Translations under genes and position numbers: made by a program
Notes under the pieces: model-generated
Seen by the model: only the letters and a program-made list of their open reading frames with translations
What the model was told of the DNA's origin: nothing
The model's database searches: none
Shown here: positions 24,204 through 39,543 of the stretch, one piece after another
How positions within the stretch are numbered: position 1 is the first letter of the stretch
How the letters are laid out: every line of letters starts with the position of its first letter
DNA from: Lucifuga dentata
Taxonomy: Eukaryota; Chordata; Actinopteri; Ophidiiformes; Bythitidae
Length of the DNA: 64,000 bases
NCBI GenBank assembly: GCA_014773175.1
Contig: VXCM01000241.1
Span: 1-64,000 of the forward strand
Reading direction: 5' to 3'

Positions 24204-27200
24204 TCGCTCTCTTACACTCACAATGTTAAGTTTGGAAGATCCAGAGAAGAAGAAAGGGAGATGTTAGTCAAGGTTGCCTGTTCTCTTGGCTTTATCAGAT
24301 CTCAGCTCCAGTCCTCTGCTGTGCTGGAGGCCAGATGAAAGCACAAGCATCATCTTCAGGTTTAACCCAGTGACCCAGTCTCAGAGGACAGTGTTTACCC
24401 CTTTACCAGGCAGGTTCAGATTCCCAGGGTTTTCTCTGGCTCTGCATAGTCCATCTGGACTAACCCAATCCTTCCCTAATCTCAAGGTCTAGCCAAGACC
24501 ATCAGAAGCAGTCTTCCATCTCTCCTTTGATCCTTTGTCATTGTCTTTCTCATGTGTTTGGACATCCAGATCATACAAGGAAGCAAGGAGGCAGGAGAGA
24601 TGGAATGCTTGGTTTTCTCCTCAATTACATCTATGGCACAGGCAGATTCCTCTTGTGGTCTTTGGCAGGACAAAAAAGCAGCTCTGAAGGGAGGACTGTA
24701 GACCACTCTGCAGGTGCACTCAAATGCACGCATGTGCACATGCATAAGTACACACATGCACACGTATACACTTATATACACACAAACCACAGGATTCTTT
24801 CACAACTACTTGCTGAATGGTTTCTTCTTAGAACTTGAGACGACGCTGGGGTGGATGGACCGTAACCCAAACTACTCGCTTTTGTTTGCTCAACTGTACA
24901 ATTGCCATTCATGCTCTCATTCTGCAATAACACAGTCACTGTCAGGTTGTAACAACATAAGAAAGAGTCTGATTATCGTCGGGTGGACGGTTCTGATGCC
25001 AAGGAACTGGTGCTGAGTGGGAGGACACAGAACAAGGAGATGCAGGGTGGCTGCTGATGAAGATGATCTAAGGGATGTCTGCTAGACTAAACAATGAACA
25101 GAGCGGATTTCAAATGGTGAGTTTTACAGGCAGCAGACAGGACTTAGGAAAAAAGAGCACCCTGTTGTCAGAGAAGGTCTGAAACTGGACATATTGTTTG
25201 CAGAGGACTTGTTCTGTTTTCAAAAGGCCACATAAAACCCTGACGGTACCCTCTCTGATGCACTCACTCCCCAAAGCACAAAGAAATATGAGATGCCAGG
25301 GAAGAGAAAATCCCAGTCACTGTACGCTCCTCATCGTTTGTTTTGATGTGTCCTATGTTAACCCTCTTGTCATTACTGTGCCATCACGTCACATCTTCTC
25401 TGATGTTCTTTTAATTTTTTTTGGCTTTATCGTTTGCTGATTTTACTCTTCTTCTTTCCTTCTGTCATCTACTCTCCAGTTTCTTCTCACTCCTTGGCCT
25501 TCTTTTCCTCTAAATTCTTCTCTTTTCCTTCTACCCACATCAAAACCCTGGAGAGGGATCACTGGCACATTCCCGGATAACTCACGGAGAACACCTGTGT
25601 GTGCATGTGTTTTGGCAGTGTATGTCTATTTGCTAATGTGGTGTGATATGTACATGGATTCTTGAGTTACTACAGAGAAAATGTATTCAGATCCTCTCAC
25701 CAAATCGCTTCCTCACTCTCTCTCCATATTTCACAGCCTCTTCCACATCAGAGACACTGATAAAAGAAGCAGTGTTAGGCTGACAGTGGCCTAGCTGTAG
25801 CCTGACATGACGTTGATTTCTCTGAAATAGCACTTTATATGTACCACTACAGACTCTGAGAAACAGTATAGAAACTATAAGTGCAGTACAGCTAAAGAAA
25901 CTAATATATTATGAAATTTCAGCGCATCCTGTATGTGAAAGTTCTTGTCTTGTTATCATTTTGATTTCTGCATACATCTCAGCGTGCATGCATCCCCAGT
26001 ATAGTGATTGGAATTCCTGAGTCAGATGGTATGTGTGTGTGTGTGTGTTCTTGGCTGTGTATGTGTGTATTCCTCAGGTCTGAGATGAGCACTCAAGACT
26101 GGCTAAGTTAGCGAGTAATGGCCGTGGAGCTCCCCAGGGGAGCAAGCCTTCGCTGACATGGGAAGCCATAAATAAGGGCCCGGGGCGCAGCGCCATGTCA
26201 TGCGTCATTTGGGCCAGAGAGGCCTGCTTTATCCCCTCCCATCACTGAGCTGCTGAGCATGGCACCTCCTAGGGCGTAACACAAAACATATGGGCAAAGG
26301 GCGAGGGGCAGAAGCACCTCAGCATACCACACTCTTGCCTTGTCAGCAAAGCATCTCAGAGCAAAAGCAGATACAGCCAAAGACAGCTCCTGTGATAACA
26401 CTGTGCTAAAGTGATAGCGAGCCTTTATAGAACTTTGTCAAGAAACAGTAACTCAGCTGCTCAGCCAAGTTATTTTTTGATATGATAACATATCATAGTA
26501 ATAGGAGTACTGAAATTAAACTCAGGAAAAGTTTCATTTTGATTCCCTGGACACCAGTTTGGTACATGGTTTGCAGCTGTATCAGTATATGCTGTACTCT
26601 GTATTCACTCAGTAAAACAATCTTGGTCACAATTGACTCAGCACTAAAAAAAAGACACATTCTTACACCATGAAGAGAAAGTGTCACACTTTCTCTTTCA
26701 GCAAGAATGGAAATTATAACACTTTCTCTTTCAGCAAGAATGGAAATGGTGACACAATTTCATTGAGAAAGGAAGCTGCCACCCACAGGAAACTATGCAG
26801 GAGAGCTCCATGTTTGTTAATTGCTGATATTGCTAACTTATGAATGATGAAATAATACATTCGACGAAATGCAGGCCATGAAGAATGCATGAGTGATACA
26901 ACTGCTGCCTATAAGATATTGGGTAACAGGACAAAGGCAGCCTCAAGGCTCACTGACATTACAGTTAAATAAGCTGGAATGCTCTCCAAAAAGGCGGGCT
27001 CTTGACTTGAATGGTATTACATGTTTAAACATCATAAGTGACAAATGTACCACAGACAGGACAGAGACCCCCACCACATACTGACACAACTGAGTGATCA
27101 AGCTATATGACTCACTGAACAAACCAAAACTATTTCAGTTACTTTACTGGCATTACAATATCTATTATCATCCAAGTGAGACCAAATGCTTCACAAGAAA

Positions 27201-30200
27201 TTTGTGGAGATCGAGGGGATCATCAAGTCTCTCACAAACAGATTCATTTCCTGTGCTGGAAGACTGAGGGAACACCCCTCTGATTGTGCTGTATTGTTAC
27301 TTCTATCTCCATTGAGTTCCCTAATGACTCCAAAGCAGTGTTACATCGCCTCATCTCCACCTGCAGGAATCCACCTTTCTGTGCCAGAGGGAGCAGCTAC
27401 TATAATCCTGAACAATTTGGCTCAAATTGCCCCCGGGGAGGTATGAAAAGTCATGGGAAGAAAAGCCGGCCTTCAGGCACTCGCCGTCTTATCAGGAGAG
27501 AGATAGTGATCACTCCCGAGGGGTGTCTCACTTCTCCCTTCTATGCCCTTCTTCCTAGTCACCCTTTCCTTTCCACCTTTCTCTTTGTGCCAGTGCTCTG
27601 CAATATGCTTCCCATGCTTCTTTTCCTGTAATTTTCAATGCCAAAATCAATTTTTTAAAAGTTTAATATAACTTAATAACATTGTTTGCTAAGCAATGAA
27701 ATGCACAGCCAAATAAAAGTGGGCAGTGATACAAGCAGTGGTTGGGTGGGGATCCAAATGTGATGGCTGCAGTTATTGCATGGCTGTTGTCTTGCTGCTA
27801 CAAAGCCAGAGGAAAAGATTTTTCAAGCTTGGAAGTATGGGTAGCCCACACCAGAAACAGGATCCAAGGTCTTAATCACTTCCTCCTATTTGCATTGATA
27901 ATAAACTGAGTGGAGATAAGTTTGACCAAAGAAAACAGTTGCCTGGATACAAGATTAAAGAAAGAAAATCATGGGCACAGAAACACAAATTAAAAAAGAA
28001 CCTGAGAGTGTAGTGTGCTGAAGGGTTAACATGAGGGGTGAGGTGAGAAGGCTAAGTATCTTACTGTGACAGCCACCAGCTGCATACAATAATCTCCAAC
28101 TCTCCATCGCCAGCCCTTTATATTTTCCTGTCAGTGACAGCAGTAAGTGTGTATGAGAGAGTGGATATCTTGTGCACAAGGACATCCGGTAACAAGAGAG
28201 GACACACAGTCAGACGGCGTTTTACACCATCTTCCTCTTGTCTCCTCCTCCTTGTGGCTCCCTCAGCTCCTTTCTGTGTTCACTTTTATCACCTCAAATA
28301 TACCGGTGACATGCTTTTATAACCTGCTGTGTTTAATCATCTGCTATGGATCCTGACAACGGCTATGACTGTTTCTGATTACCCACAATGCTCTCTGGGC
28401 CTATAAGACATGGCTGGATGTTCCATCTCATACCTAAATTCCTAGAAATATGAAGCGGGCCTGCAACTAACTGTGTGACAGGGGTCGATTGAGACCCCTG
28501 ATGCTTAAGGGAGCCCCTGAAGTGTTATGAAAACCCTATGTTCCTATGGCAACTAGTGGTGTGTAATGCTGAGACAGATTATGTGTAAGGCATGTTTACT
28601 GAAAACAATAAATTCCAGGATGCTTACATCAAGAGGCAGGCCTTGCTGGGTAGAACTCTTCCAACCAGGCTGGTTTTCTGATGAACAGGTCCAGGGGCCA
28701 CACTAACAAGCCAAACATGGATGCATTGGGGAAAATTCAATGCAATGCACACTGAAAACATATGTTTCTTTAGATTTTAGTATAATGTTATTACTCTTTA
28801 AGCTTAAAGCCGGCATGCCTGTCACAAAGTGTTCATAAACAATCTCAGCAGGAACAAAGCCATATTATGGATTCAGCCTGCAAACATCGACATGAACCAA
28901 GGCCAGACAGAAGGGCGCTGACTCGATGAACAAACACACTGACTTGGGGGTGATGGGCCTGAGAGACACAAGGATATAATCTTCATCAATCCTGGATATC
29001 AGAGGAAATTAAATAAAGGACTGTAGTGGCATACCCTTGGCTAGATGAGTTAACTTTTAACAGCACATTTCTTCTTCCTTGAATTCCCTATTCTTAAGGA
29101 GTCTTTGAGAAGCAGCAATATCAGCCCCACACTGATGAAAGGGGCATCAGATCACTTTTTTTTTTTTTTTTTTTTNTTTTTTTTTTTTTTTTTTTGCAGT
29201 AGCTCTACAGAGGCGGAAACTCATTATTTGTCAGAGATGCTGCGATCTTATCCACAAAAGGAGAGTGGGTACTTAATCCTCTGTGGCCAAGTTTTTACAA
29301 GCCACCTCACACATTTTTACAGCATAGCAAACAGAGTAAACACCAGGAAGGCGCTGCGTTTTAACACATGCTTAAGACACAGCTAATTAGATTGTGGACA
29401 GTAAAACTGTGAGGAGAATCGTAAAAATAGGAGCAAAAGCGGGCCTGAGCAAGGGATCAGGTACAACCAGGAGACATTTAAGTCAAGACTCTGCAGGCCA
29501 CTGACAAATGACTAAGCTAGGGTTTCTAATTTCTGCTGCCTTCTCAGTGGTGAAAATGTAAATAGCAGACTTTCTAAGGTAAGAAAGAAAGACCCCCCCT
29601 CACACACTAGCCCCCCATGTTCACCATCCATCCATCCCTCCATTCTTTTCCTCCCTCTCCTCCTATGCAGTGGTTGGTCCCATGAAACAGGGGTCAGGGT
29701 ACTAATGGAGGACCTTGTGGCCTTGTGTGCCTCTGGAAACAACCCCCCCCCCCCCNCACACACACACACACACACACTCCCTGCTCTCTTATAAATCAAG
29801 CAGGCTTCATTGAACTGGCAGAGTCCTCTGATGTCCCAGCCACGTCTCATTTCAAAGTCCTCCTGAAGGCTCACACGGTTCCACATTTACTCACTGGGCA
29901 CAGGGGAGATGTGTGTAGGGGTGTACGAGACAAAGACAGACAGAGAAACAGACTGAAAGAGAATGAATTTGAGTTAGAAAGAAGTACAGGGAAATTAGGA
30001 ATAGAGAACATGTCCCGGAGGAGAAGGGGGCCTCTACAACAAATGTTTATTTAGTAACTATGCTGCATTAGATTTCTCACTTGAAAGCATTTACAATAAA
30101 TCACAACATTTTGGGAAAGCCATTACAGCACCGCAATGTGTGTTTGTGTGTGCATGTGTGGCGAAGGTAAAACCACTTTGCTCTCATGCACATATACAGT

Positions 30201-30548
30201 ATGTACATCTTACTATGAATCTAAGGAACAGCAATCAAAACATAATTTCCCTTCCTTCATGGTAAATTGAGGCATGTGTGGTTTAGAAGGATAAGTGATT
30301 GTTGAGATAATGACATTCTGTTATAACAAAGCCAGATGAGTTACATATGGATTTAACTTGAATGTTTTCCTGACTACAGGTTTTGTTCTTACACCTACGG
30401 TCTTCCTACACATGATCATTTGAATGAGGAGATTACCTAATCAAAACCAATGGCAGATGATGACCATCTTGAGGCATAAGCAGGGGAATGAATTTATATG
30501 GAAGAAAATGATTTGAAAAATGACAAAGGTTAAGGATTTCAGGAAAAA

Positions 30549-30583
<35 letters not shown>

Positions 30584-33500
30584 AATACCAGGGGACCTCA
30601 AACAGAACCTTGAGGGACAGCAAAACGAAAAGCTATTGGGTTAAGAAATCTACAGAAGATTTCACAATAAAACACATCAAATAACAGAGCAAGAGAGAGT
30701 AAAATATCATTTCACTTTCCCATATCGCGACATCAGATTAAAGATTAATCCTTTCTAAATCACTGCTCATCTCTAAGCCTTTGAAAACTGTGTTATACAA
30801 CAGGAGTGAGGAAGACTGCCTGCTGCTCAACTAGCTAAGACATGCAAAGGAAAGCTAATCTCCCTTTAAAAAGTGATGTGAATCTCCGGTTTCTCTTGCC
30901 ACTCACACTTTCTTCCTCCCACATTTAGGTAGTGACAGTGTGGTTTGCTTAATTTTCCCTTTTGTCTTTTAAATTCAAAGGGTGGGGCTGAATTTGCATC
31001 CAAAGTGTCAGGTGGAACTTTATTTACAGAAGAGATTTTAAAGATCATGAAGATACTGCAATGAGGCACTCAGACAGACACACAGACACAGACACACACT
31101 GTTTACTTAAACACAGGAGTGTGTGACACCTAAGTCGTAACTGATGTTAACCCCCGAGGTGGCTGCTGTTGTGTTTCAAAATGTCTGGTGAGGCCTGAGA
31201 ATGCGTTAACAATCCAGATGAGAGGAAGGTTGTTGGGGAGGGGGGCTCAGACAGACAGAAAAACATTCCGTGCTCGCTACGCTCATCCCCATAACTCTGT
31301 ATGCAGCCACGAAGCACCGATACTAACATGAGACATTAACAACCCCCACCACTGGTGGTGGGGGTTGTTAAACAGGAATTGGGGGATAAAACAACTTTAA
31401 TGTTGCTATATTCATCTATCTGTTAAAGTAATGGCTTTTGAGCTTTCAAACATAGGTTTCTTTACTGGAATAATAATATGTTCAAACATGTGCTATGGAG
31501 ACATAAGAGATGTGATTGGTATCTGGCACAAGTCTTCTGTCTCTTCAAAAAGAAAGGCAGCAGTGCTGAAAAACGACTGTGAATTGCAAAATCATGCTTT
31601 TTAAAAAAAAAAAAAAAAAAAAACAGGGGATACCAAAGTTAAAATTTGGTCTCTTAATTCTGATTTTACACATGCTGTTTGTTTGCAAAAAGATTTTGTT
31701 GGATTTTCATTTTGTAAGTAGTTGACATAAATGACAGCTGGAAACATAGCTGAGTATATTTCTGTCATTTGTTTTTCTTTTGCTTTGTAGTACAAAAAGA
31801 AATCATCAATGAAAATACATCTTTAAAGACATGCTTGTGACTAGACGTGAGAACATTTCTACATCTTAAAATTGGCTCATTCAGATAAGTGGGTTTTAGC
31901 ATATTAAACAAATTTTATTTCCTTGAAAATAATAAAGGAACAGTTACAGAAATATTACTCTGTCATAGCAGGCTGATTGCCAGTGTGTCTTACAGCAATC
32001 TCACTAATGGCTCTCATCAGACATGATGCCCAATATAGAAAATTGCCAGTAGAACTACAGAGTGAAGTGTAGAGTGAAGTAAAAGAGGCTTAAGCCTAGT
32101 GCAGGCCAGGGTAACATGAGGTTTGATTCATGACTGCGGACAGAAAGGCATTTCCTCATCTTTTTACCTCATGGATGTAGTTAAGGGGGGGGAAATCATG
32201 TAGTAATTCTGTACTGAAGGTTGCAGTTTTGGGAAGGAGGAGTTTCTCTTGTATGGATGTGGATCTGTCAGAGAAATCTGAGTGCTAGCGTAATTTTGGA
32301 AAGACATGCTTACTCATGTTGTGTATCAGTAAAATTTAAAACAAATTACAACTAAGTTTTGTGGAGATCAAATGTCATTAACTCTGGAAAGCAACAAAAG
32401 AGGATAATTACAACAAACAATACCTTTCATTGTGTATAAAATGTGTGTACTTCTGCAATTACTGTCACTCTGTTTTTTTGTTGCTTTTTTTTGTGTGCAA
32501 CACTCTACGATGATTAAGACTTAGAAGTTCTTAACCGCAAGACGTGTGTCACATATCAAGATAAAGGGCCAATTAAAATCCAGCGCTTTCCCTTGAAGAC
32601 TTGAGCAGTGATTCTTGCACAACAGACACGTGACAAGAATGACAATCAGTGTTCTTGGGACAAGAATGACAATCATTTACACACACTTTGCTCTGATATT
32701 TGTCTGTGCTGAGATTAAAGTAAAAATGTGAAGTAACATGTGTACATGGATTGAATTAATATTTGACGGTTTGATGAATACACGTGACTTGTTGCTTAAT
32801 CAGTTTACGAGGGAATGCATGGCAGGTGAAATGCACGGCAGATGAAATGCACACAAATTGCCGATTACAATGACAATGGATCATTTACATGCTTGAGTAA
32901 ATCGATTTGCAATGGCATTATCTACGCAAGTTACTCTGAGCACTCCAATGGTGTTTCATGTGATTATGGTGTTTGCATGACATTTGAGAAAAAAAAAACC
33001 TAAAAGATTGCTTGCCTTAATTGAAACAGAATTGAAGTTTTGAGCTGCATGTAAGTGTACTGAATGTCAGTATTGTTTTATGTTAGTGTCCTAAAATGGT
33101 GGCCTAGGGAGCAGTGGAACAGGAGACTGGGCAACTTCACTCTTGCAGGCATAACAGCTATCCTCAAAACGAGCTCATAAAATGGTACATTCTTCATAGC
33201 TCACTTTTGTATCTTTGAAGCAAAGGTTGAGAGTGTCACATTAGCTTCTAAGCCTTCATTTGTTGCATGGTAGATTGTTTAATATGATAATAAAAGACAA
33301 AAGAAGCTGATAAAAATGTGATAATTATGAGACAAAGAAACAATATTTAGCTTTGCAGAGTTAAAACTTCACTGTTTTGCTGTGAGTTAAGCTGTTTTCT
33401 CTCCACAGGTGACAAATCTCAAACGTTGTCACTGGGAGATGGCAAAGCAGAGGAAAAGATAAAGCACCTGCCCTTATCTGAGGGACCTTTTCAGCAAGCT

Positions 33501-34931
33501 ATCACTCAGTATCAAATGACATTAAGTTAATGAGCCAAAGATGCTACAAAGAGCACGAGGTAGCAAATTAGCTGTTAGCTGCCTGGCTATCTTATGCCTC
33601 CCATGGGGATGATGAGAGAAGAGATGTGTGTGATTGAGATCTTCGTCCACGCTAAATTCGACACCCAGGTTAACCTGTGGGAAATCACACACAGAGCCTA
33701 GCAGCATCGGCTGCAAGGCCACTGCCAAAACATCTTGCTCCTCTTAGCATAGAGGTGATAATGAATCTAACGCCTTTGCTTGCCTTAAAGCAATCATGCT
33801 GGTCTGACAGGTAGAAAACTAACAGAAAAACATTCTTCATGTAGATAAATTAATAAACAGAAAAGATAAGATTGTCTTATGCTTGTTTGCGTTATTGCGT
33901 CTGACATTTTAAAAATATTTTAACGTGTACAATGCTGCAAAATTACTATACTTTTGTAATCTAAATACAACATTATTGTAGCGCAAAATCCAAATAATAT
34001 GTGATAATACAACAGAGCATCATGACTACATTTATCACATCTCAGCTATCATAAAAAAGGAGGATACTGAATTTAATCTAATGTGGCAAGCTAGGTAATA
34101 CTACCTCTGAGAGAAACGGCATTCATGTTTGCAATATATTTGAGTGTTGGCATGTGTTTGTAACAGTATGTGTGCTAGAAAGTAACTCGACACTTTATAG
34201 CTGTCAGAGATGTGTAAAATTGTCCAACAGTCTGAAATTATAGAAGCCTGTGATTCATTTTTGTTTTCTTAAGGGCCTGGCTGAATAGAAGCCAGGTATC
34301 TGGATAGGCAGAATCTGTGGACACATACTGTGTCTGTGAGAGGGCCCACTTTATTATCTTTCATAAATGGGTTATTTGGTTTTATGGTAAAGCTATACAG
34401 ACTGTAGACTGCATGGCATAGCACTCAGTACTTGAAAACATTTTTTTGTTAAACGTGTGAGATACAGCATAATCTTCTATACTAAAAAATGACACGTTCA
34501 CGCCTTTCAGAAGACAACAGAAAGTTTAGGCCAACAGCAATTTATACTGCTCATGAAACATGATTAAAGGCCAGATGACAAGATTTTGCAGAGAATCAAA
34601 ATACTGTAATCTATGTAAAACTTTTTCGTGTGGGGAAATCATTTCCGAATGAAATTAGTTTAATTCAGAAATAGTTTTAGTTTTAGTTTTTTAAATTACA
34701 TTTCTTAGCCTAACTCATCCTATGTAAACACCACACACATTTATTCAAGGCACAAGATTTTTGTGTGGTTTTTCTTTGGTTTGCTCAGAGGAGGCAGAGG
34801 TAGTTCTAAAAGTTTGACAACCACTGGTTTAAGCTATTTCAAGTAACAAAACTGAGGATTTTCTTCTTTGTTTGTCAGACAAAATGACCCATATGAAAAC
34901 GCCAACCTGGGCTCTGATAAATAAAAGGGGC

Positions 34932-34962
<31 letters not shown>

Positions 34963-37900
34963 TTTACATTTTTAGACTAATAATCTTGTAATTTAGTGAT
35001 ACTGAAAGAAGGTTTTAGTTGCAGCGCTAGTGTTTAGAAAAAACTAATAAATAATACAGCAATACACACCAACACACCACAACACCATAAACACTTAAGA
35101 ATGTTATTATGGAGTTTAAAATCTTAGGCCATATGACTTAAAGTTCCCAGTGTAAAAATATGGACTGCTGTCTTTTTCACATGGTGTTTTAAAGTACATC
35201 AGGTTGAGTTCAACTGACGCGTGTGTGTGTGTTTTCAGTTCCACACCATGTCAGCCCTTAACAGACATGCTAGTGTTCCAAGGGGCCACTTGAAGCTATC
35301 AACAGTTCCCCTAATCGGCAACTTCATGATTACTCTCCCCCCACTGGTCACTGCTTCCTCTGGTGCACAAAGCAAAAAAAAAAAGGACAGTTACTTCTAC
35401 CATTTTCTCATTCCCTGTCTTCATCAATCTCGTGTCCCTACTCAATCAATTTCTCTCCAGTTCCTCTCTCTCGAGCTTTCTTTCTGTCTTTCTGCCTTGA
35501 ATTGTCTGCCTCCCTCACTCCCTTCTCCTCCATCATTCTTTCATTGCTCTACTGCTCTGCCGTCGCACTCTAATCTCCTGTTCTGAAAGGTGTTTCCTGA
35601 AGAGGGCATAAGGGGAGACAGGTGGCAGTGATGGATCGCTCCGTGGACGCTGCATTTTGTCCTCTTAACAGGGCGGGAACAGGGTGGGTTGGGGTATGGT
35701 ATGATGGGGATTGCCTCGGTCTGATAGTGGGGAGAGGAGTGGTGGGTGAGGTGGTGGTGGGGAGGGAAAGAACATATTGCTCCTTTAAAAGGTGGTGATG
35801 TGTCTCAAATAGTTACATAAAACAATAAAAAAAAAAAATGCCTAATGAACAGATAAATTGTAAGACAACTTCTACTTCACGTATTAGAGGATATAAGAAG
35901 TTCCATTCTCCGTAACTGCAGACACAATGTGTACTATATCTCAACAAGGTTGACATTAAGCTAAACTACTCCAGAACAAAGTGAACACACAAGTACACAT
36001 AACTAGGCTGTGTTAACACAGATCAGGTCCTATTCTCATGTTTTCTCCACATACAATGATTTAGGATATGTCCAGGTGCTGTGTTTGGTTACACAACACT
36101 GTCACATAAAGAAGAGACAGACAGGACAGATAAGCTGGGAAGAAGAAGCTGCCCGACAGCTGCCGGGGTAACACTCCAACAGGACCCCCCGAGAGGAGCC
36201 CAGCCTGGGGTAACGTCTGCGCTCCAGTCAGGAAGGAGACTTCAAACACCAGACCCAAAGAACTGCCGCCCCTCTCCTGCTGTTCTCCTGTGCTCCACAG
36301 GGGATCTCTGAAGACCGTCCCAGCAGTCACCATGCCATGAATCAGTCCCATCACAACCTCACCGCCACCACACTTTCACAACAGGTGTCTCTCTCTGTCT
36401 CCTCGCTTATACTCACCTTCAGTGCATTTCTACCTTAATGAAGGGAGGAGGAATGTGTGACATGTAAATAAATGCACCGCTCAACACTGGCCATCCATCA
36501 ACACCCCCTNCACCACCCCACCCCTCTCATCCTTTGTTCACTCATCGCAACTCTGCTGGCAGCAAACAACAACACACTCGGGGCAAGGTCAGCCACCCAA
36601 TTAATTTAGTCTAACTGTCTGGTATTTTGTATTAGGGAGGTATGGCTAACTCAAGGGCATTGCTTTGGGCGTGTGTTTGTGGATCTGAGAAAGCAGTTTA
36701 GCATTATCTCTTTGTCAAGCATGTGACCAAATGGTGCTTTGGTCATGTAAAGTCTTGTAAAAGGCTTTTGCACAGATGGGATTAGGAAAGATCTCACCAT
36801 TCATAGACAGGTCATGGGAAAATTCAATCTTAAAACAGTTAGATGAAAATGAAAACATTTTTGGGGAGCATCGATAAAATCCACATGAAATAAATACCAA
36901 AGAAAAAACAAAACAAAAAAAAAAAAAAAAAAAANAAAAAAAAAAAAAAAAAAAAGCCCAAACTTTAAAAAGTAGGCCTCATTACCTGAAAACACATCTA
37001 AAACACACTTTAGATTATGTCAAACATGTCATATCAAATCAGCTCTAATATGCTCTTGCCACAGACCCAAGCAATCACAGCTGACAATGTGGGAGACAGG
37101 GCCCCGTGAGAGGGCTGGCTCAATTGAGAACATAACTGCATGCAAAGACTGCTGCGCGCACATACATACACACACACACACACACACGCACACACACACA
37201 CGCACGCACCCACACACAGAGAGTCTGGTGGTAGACAACAGTCACCCTGTCATCTTCGATTGTGGACTGTTCATGTTGGACCAGCAACACCTCTCACACA
37301 ACTCAGTAGGCCTCGGACCCCCAAGTGTCCCCTGCCACCGCAAAGGGTCTGCCAAAGCTGTTACTTCAGCTCTGCAGAACAAACACAGAAATTATCCTGT
37401 CTTTGACATTGTGCCACAGCATTTAATTTATTCTTGCAACAGACAGATATCAATAAAGTGAGCCGATATGACTTTCAGTTTCAGAGTGATTCGGTTGCCA
37501 GTAATCTGTAATCATGGAATAACTCATGGGTGTAAATTTGTCAGCATTTTGGGCAAAAGGTCACCTAAAAATAAGCCTGCAGCTGAACATGGGATCTGAG
37601 AACATGAAACAGGCATTAAATATACAAAGACCAGTGAAAACACGTGTAGAATATATTGGTTTTACAGTTTCTGTTAAGTCAGACAGTTGCTGGCAGTACT
37701 TTGTCCTTCAGCTTTTATTATGAATAATTATGAATTTTAGGATCATAAGAAAATGGAACCTAAAGGTGAAATTATCTGCAAAAATCATTTTGAGACAAAA
37801 TGGAGGATGTGTTGACAAACATCTTAGGCTCTAGGTGAGTCTAAGATAGTACAGAAGCCTATGGGCTCACATGTGTTGGGCAGATGGCACCAAGTAGATG

Positions 37901-39511
37901 GCACATAAGGTCAGAAAGAGCACCCAGCTGTATATCTCTCACAAATACAGGCCCTCCAGGAATGTCTGCACAAGGCCAAGGATCATGGTACTTAAGTACA
38001 CTAGTTTGTGTTTCGGTGTATGTGTGCATGTGTAGTTGATGATAAAGAGCAGGCCACTGTTAAAATTAAACTGACAACCTCTGCTCTTCATCACAACTGT
38101 TTACTGTTCAACACCTACCAGCTTCTTTCTTCCCTCTTTGCATCTCATTTGATAACTTAAAGATACACTCCTTAGTTCTGCTATAGTACCTCCTGAACCC
38201 CAAGTTTACATCAAAGTGACATGACTACCACTAAATTCTGCTGAGAATGTATAATGTCTGTAGTTGCTGTTAGTTCCTTCCTTCTTGCTTACAATTCAGT
38301 GCTCTGTACTCTGTACTCTAAAAGTCAATTGTGACATCCTCAGCCACCCATTCATAAGTCCGGGCCATATCATACACATCCTTCCTTCATATATCATGGG
38401 CAGAGAGGTGTGAAGAGGTTCTCCCTTTGGCTGCTGATCCTTATCAATTGCTCTGGTCAAGCTGAAAATCCTCCATGAGAATCCACATAACACAGCAGGA
38501 AATTCCCAGAGAGATGTATAATGACTGCAGTCACCACACATTAAGGTATGTATGTATGTATGTATGGTCATCTCCAGGAAAATGTTATTAGCTCTTATTC
38601 CGTCTCATCAGATTTACAATGTTTAAATACACAAATAAAAGTGCATAGTGTGTATTCCTTTGTGCATATGAATGAATGTGCTAATGCCAACATGTGGTGT
38701 AGGAAACATGCAGGACTCAGCTGCCCTGCAAGTGGCAACTTGGATATGACAGACTGGACGTCTGAGATTCACCAGCCAAGAGGGAATCTGTTCTAATGGC
38801 TTACAGTTAACTGTAGGGGGCGTATTAACACGTTAACAACTACACACCTTCTTTGTAAGGTCTTCAACCCCATGCTATTGTCACATCAGCCTGAATCCCA
38901 GCCAATGTGCATACACTATCTTCGTAAATACAACCAAACTGTATGCTGCCCACAGGCCCACTTTGTTCAGTAAGTGTTGGGGTTGGGGGCTGGTAAGAGT
39001 GACCCCTCATTGTTAGGTGCTCCCTTTGTGGTCATGGTCCACACTGTACTAAGAAGCAAAAAAGAAAAGAAAGGCCTTCTCTAACAGTCAGTCATGTCCC
39101 AGTACTCCTGGCAACAACAGGTCCCGAGGACACAGACCTGCCTGGCCTATATCGGCTTGGCTCTCAGTTAGCAGTGGTGGCGCTAGCCCCCTGTCAGCTG
39201 GCCCATTCAGGGCCAGGCAAGGCCTTTATTAAAACTTTGAAGACTGCTGGACAAAGAGGCGTCCTATGTTTAGATGATAGAATGTTAGCAAGCAGTTTTC
39301 TGCTTGGGCAACACAAGACAAAGAGCCTCCTTCTGAATTCAGGCTGTAAGTGAGAGAGTGTGAGTGAGAAAACGAGAGGAGAAAGAGAGTGAGAGAGAAG
39401 GAAAGAAAGAAGCCATGGAGATCCTCCAATGAGCCATGGAGATCCTCCATCAGATTTCAGGATGCTGATTATTTTGATGGAGAGACTAAGTATGGAGAAG
39501 TGGGGGAGAAG

Positions 39512-39543
<32 letters not shown>

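Noticed and set aside
36061..36354. Possible alternative stau2 exon in a GC-richer patch
   Set aside because: The - strand frame does not resemble any Staufen segment, and the flanking stau2 exons already join in phase without it.
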